64,000 nt of DNA. Source: Okeania sp034190295. GTDB taxonomy: Bacteria; Cyanobacteriota; Cyanobacteriia; Cyanobacteriales; Microcoleaceae. The notes beneath the pieces were generated by a model. That model had not been told where the DNA came from. It worked only from the letters and a program-made list of their open reading frames with translations, and did not search any database. Where the stretch lies: assembly GCA_034190295.1 (NCBI GenBank), contig JAXHSW010000014.1, forward strand, positions 19,604 through 83,603. Reading direction: 5' to 3'. The number at the start of each line of letters is the position of its first letter. Position 1 is the first letter of the stretch. Below are positions 63,296 to 64,000 of this stretch, piece after piece. The position numbers and the translations under genes were made by a program.

Positions 63296-63712
63296 ATAGT
63301 CATTAATCATTGCACACAAAAATCAGATAGGTACAATTGTTTTTGCTTGGAATAAAGGTCTTCAACAATTAATAATTAATAATTAATAATTAATAATTAA
63401 TAATTACCTCGAGAGTGAAAACGGATAGGATTGACTCAAAGGAATTTTTTGATTTATTATCCCCTTAAAAGGGGAGGTTTTAAACCACAATTTTTCGATA
63501 AAAATCCAATAGAATTAGGTCAGAAAAATAATTCAGAATTTGTACCAATTCCTACAGCTAGACTCAAAGAAAGAATAGCTCAATTATGTGAAGAGTATGG
63601 GATTATATTTATAGAAACCTCAGAAAGCTATACAAGTATTGCTTCGTTTTTAGATGGTGATATCTACCTAATTATGGTGAAAAACCCAATGATTGGAAAC
63701 CATAAGCTATAA
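63296..63712 (+). pseudogene. tnpB: TnpB remnant interrupted by element A
   Basis: Before the repeat the DNA reads VINHC...KNQIGTIVFAWNKG (with a frameshift). After it come PIELGQKNNSEFVPIPTARL, KERIAQLCEEYGIIFIETSE and SYTSIASFLDGD, then a one-base shift to LPNYGEKPNDWKP and a stop. This is the RuvC-region stretch of the IS891/IS1341-type TnpB family (the ESYTS.ASFLDGD motif holds the catalytic Glu). Both ends of the gene are missing. It is a different TnpB type from the one at 41.7 kb. Confidence 0.75.
63363..63503 (+). repeat. Element A copy inside the tnpB remnant (CGATAA subtype)
   Basis: TTCAACAATTAATAATTAAT, ACCTCGAGAGTGAAAACGG, ATAGGATTGACTCAAAGG, CCCCTTAAAAGGGGAGG, CCACAATTTTTCGATAA. 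The coding sense of tnpB resumes at its right edge. Confidence 0.88.
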
Positions 63713-63741
63713 TGTTACCCATCGATCATTAAACTTTTAAC

Positions 63742-63770
63742 CAAAAAAAAAGCCCTCCAAATAGAGGACT
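63742..63770 (-). terminator. psbA terminator
   Basis: On the minus strand AGTCCTC, loop TATTT, GGAGGGCT and a run of nine T residues, starting 28 bases beyond the psbA stop codon. Confidence 0.88.
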
Positions 63771-63797
63771 TCTTTAATTCAATCAATCAACTAAAAA

Positions 63798-64000
63798 TTA
63801 ACCATTAATAGAAGGAGCTTCTACTGCAGCTAAATCTAGAGGGAAGTTGTGAGCATTACGCTCGTGCATTACTTCCATTCCTAAGTTAGCGCGGTTGATT
63901 ACGTCAGCCCAAGTATTTACCACACGACCACTAGAATCGATGATGGACTGGTTGAAGTTGAAACCATTCAAGTTGAAGGCCATTGTGGACACACCTAATG
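63798..64000 (-). CDS. psbA: Photosystem II D1 protein, C-terminal part (runs off right edge)
   Basis: The last ~67 codons of D1 are present: LGVSTMAFNLNGFNFNQSII followed by WADVINRANLGMEVMHERNA and HNFPLDLAAVEAPSING. His332, Glu333, His337, Asp342 and the C-terminal Ala344 ligands of the manganese cluster are all in place (D1 numbering). The residues after LDLA are the extension removed by the CtpA protease; here it is AVEAPSING. The protein is otherwise typical of cyanobacterial D1. A terminator follows. Confidence 0.95.
   Translation of the reverse strand, partial: LGVSTMAFNLNGFNFNQSIIDSSGRVVNTWADVINRANLGMEVMHERNAHNFPLDLAAVEAPSING

Noticed and set aside
63431..63510. Start of the 93-codon frame at 63431
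   Set aside because: Its first ~25 codons are element A; only the later part is a tnpB remnant, so it is not an intact gene.

Overview
The window is chromosomal DNA from a cyanobacterium. Direct evidence is the 3' end of psbA (photosystem II D1) at the right edge, an intact psbM, a plant-type 2Fe-2S ferredoxin, cobM, the cyanobacterial PDZ/DUF512 iron-sulfur protein, many GCGATCGC (HIP1) octamers, and protein types typical of the phylum (XisI, Ser/Thr kinase with an IMS domain, pentapeptide repeats, RTX protein). The DNA is AT-rich, only about 60 % coding, and its spacers are full of short dispersed repeats. By inference this fits a large-genome filamentous marine Oscillatoriales lineage (Trichodesmium/Okeania/Moorea-like). 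No rRNA, tRNA or CRISPR array was recognised. Three 100-N runs (29821-29920, 36496-36595, 50355-50454) each sit inside a tandem repeat, so they look like assembly breaks of unknown true length.

Layout. 1-7.3 kb: partial FHA protein (-), DUF4760-like membrane protein, PBP4-type carboxypeptidase, DUF1460 cell-wall amidase-like protein (-), Ser/Thr kinase with IMS domain. 7.3-17.4 kb: two small conserved proteins, lgt, cobM, a broken nuclease-like gene, an FAD monooxygenase and the PDZ/DUF512 protein flanked by inverted repeats. 17.4-24.3 kb: a 1433-residue TolC-like outer-membrane protein with about 11.5 copies of a 56-residue repeat, ferredoxin, psbM, a tandem UspA protein (-) and a thioesterase. 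24.4-32 kb: a sulfotransferase pseudogene, a 1.63-kb non-coding element with ~57-bp terminal inverted repeats and nested tandem arrays, an HlyD-type adaptor (-) with duplicated coiled-coil segments, and 2.8 kb of repeats. 32-40.3 kb: ftsH, M23 peptidase (-), GAF histidine kinase (-), small membrane protein, endonuclease V. 40.7-47.4 kb: accessory stretch with a restriction-modification fragment cut off next to a frameshifted tnpB, a glycosyltransferase, an Rpn-type nuclease, a pentapeptide protein, xisI and a broken xisH. 47.6-55.6 kb: recQ, then on the minus strand a membrane-anchored ATPase with GVMF repeats, a PD-(D/E)XK protein, and two truncated genes (an Rpn-related C-terminal half and an AAA N-terminal half) fused by a deletion. 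55.8-64 kb: spondin/RTX protein (-), murI (-), PAS/receiver remnants in front of a CBS-like histidine kinase, a small RHH-like protein, an unknown 111-residue protein, a tnpB remnant and psbA (-).

Genes are mostly single units. Plausible links are ferredoxin-psbM (54 bp apart), overlapping xisH-xisI, the TolC/HlyD pair 5.9 kb apart (both with repeat-lengthened regions), and the minus-strand block at 50.4-55.2 kb. The strongest theme is a roughly 120-190 bp foldback repeat (called element A here), present in about 18 full or partial copies. It interrupts at least four recognisable genes (PD-(D/E)XK-like, sulfotransferase, xisH, tnpB). Several other genes also have ends made from repeat sequence, so repeat mobility appears to be the main force shaping this locus.
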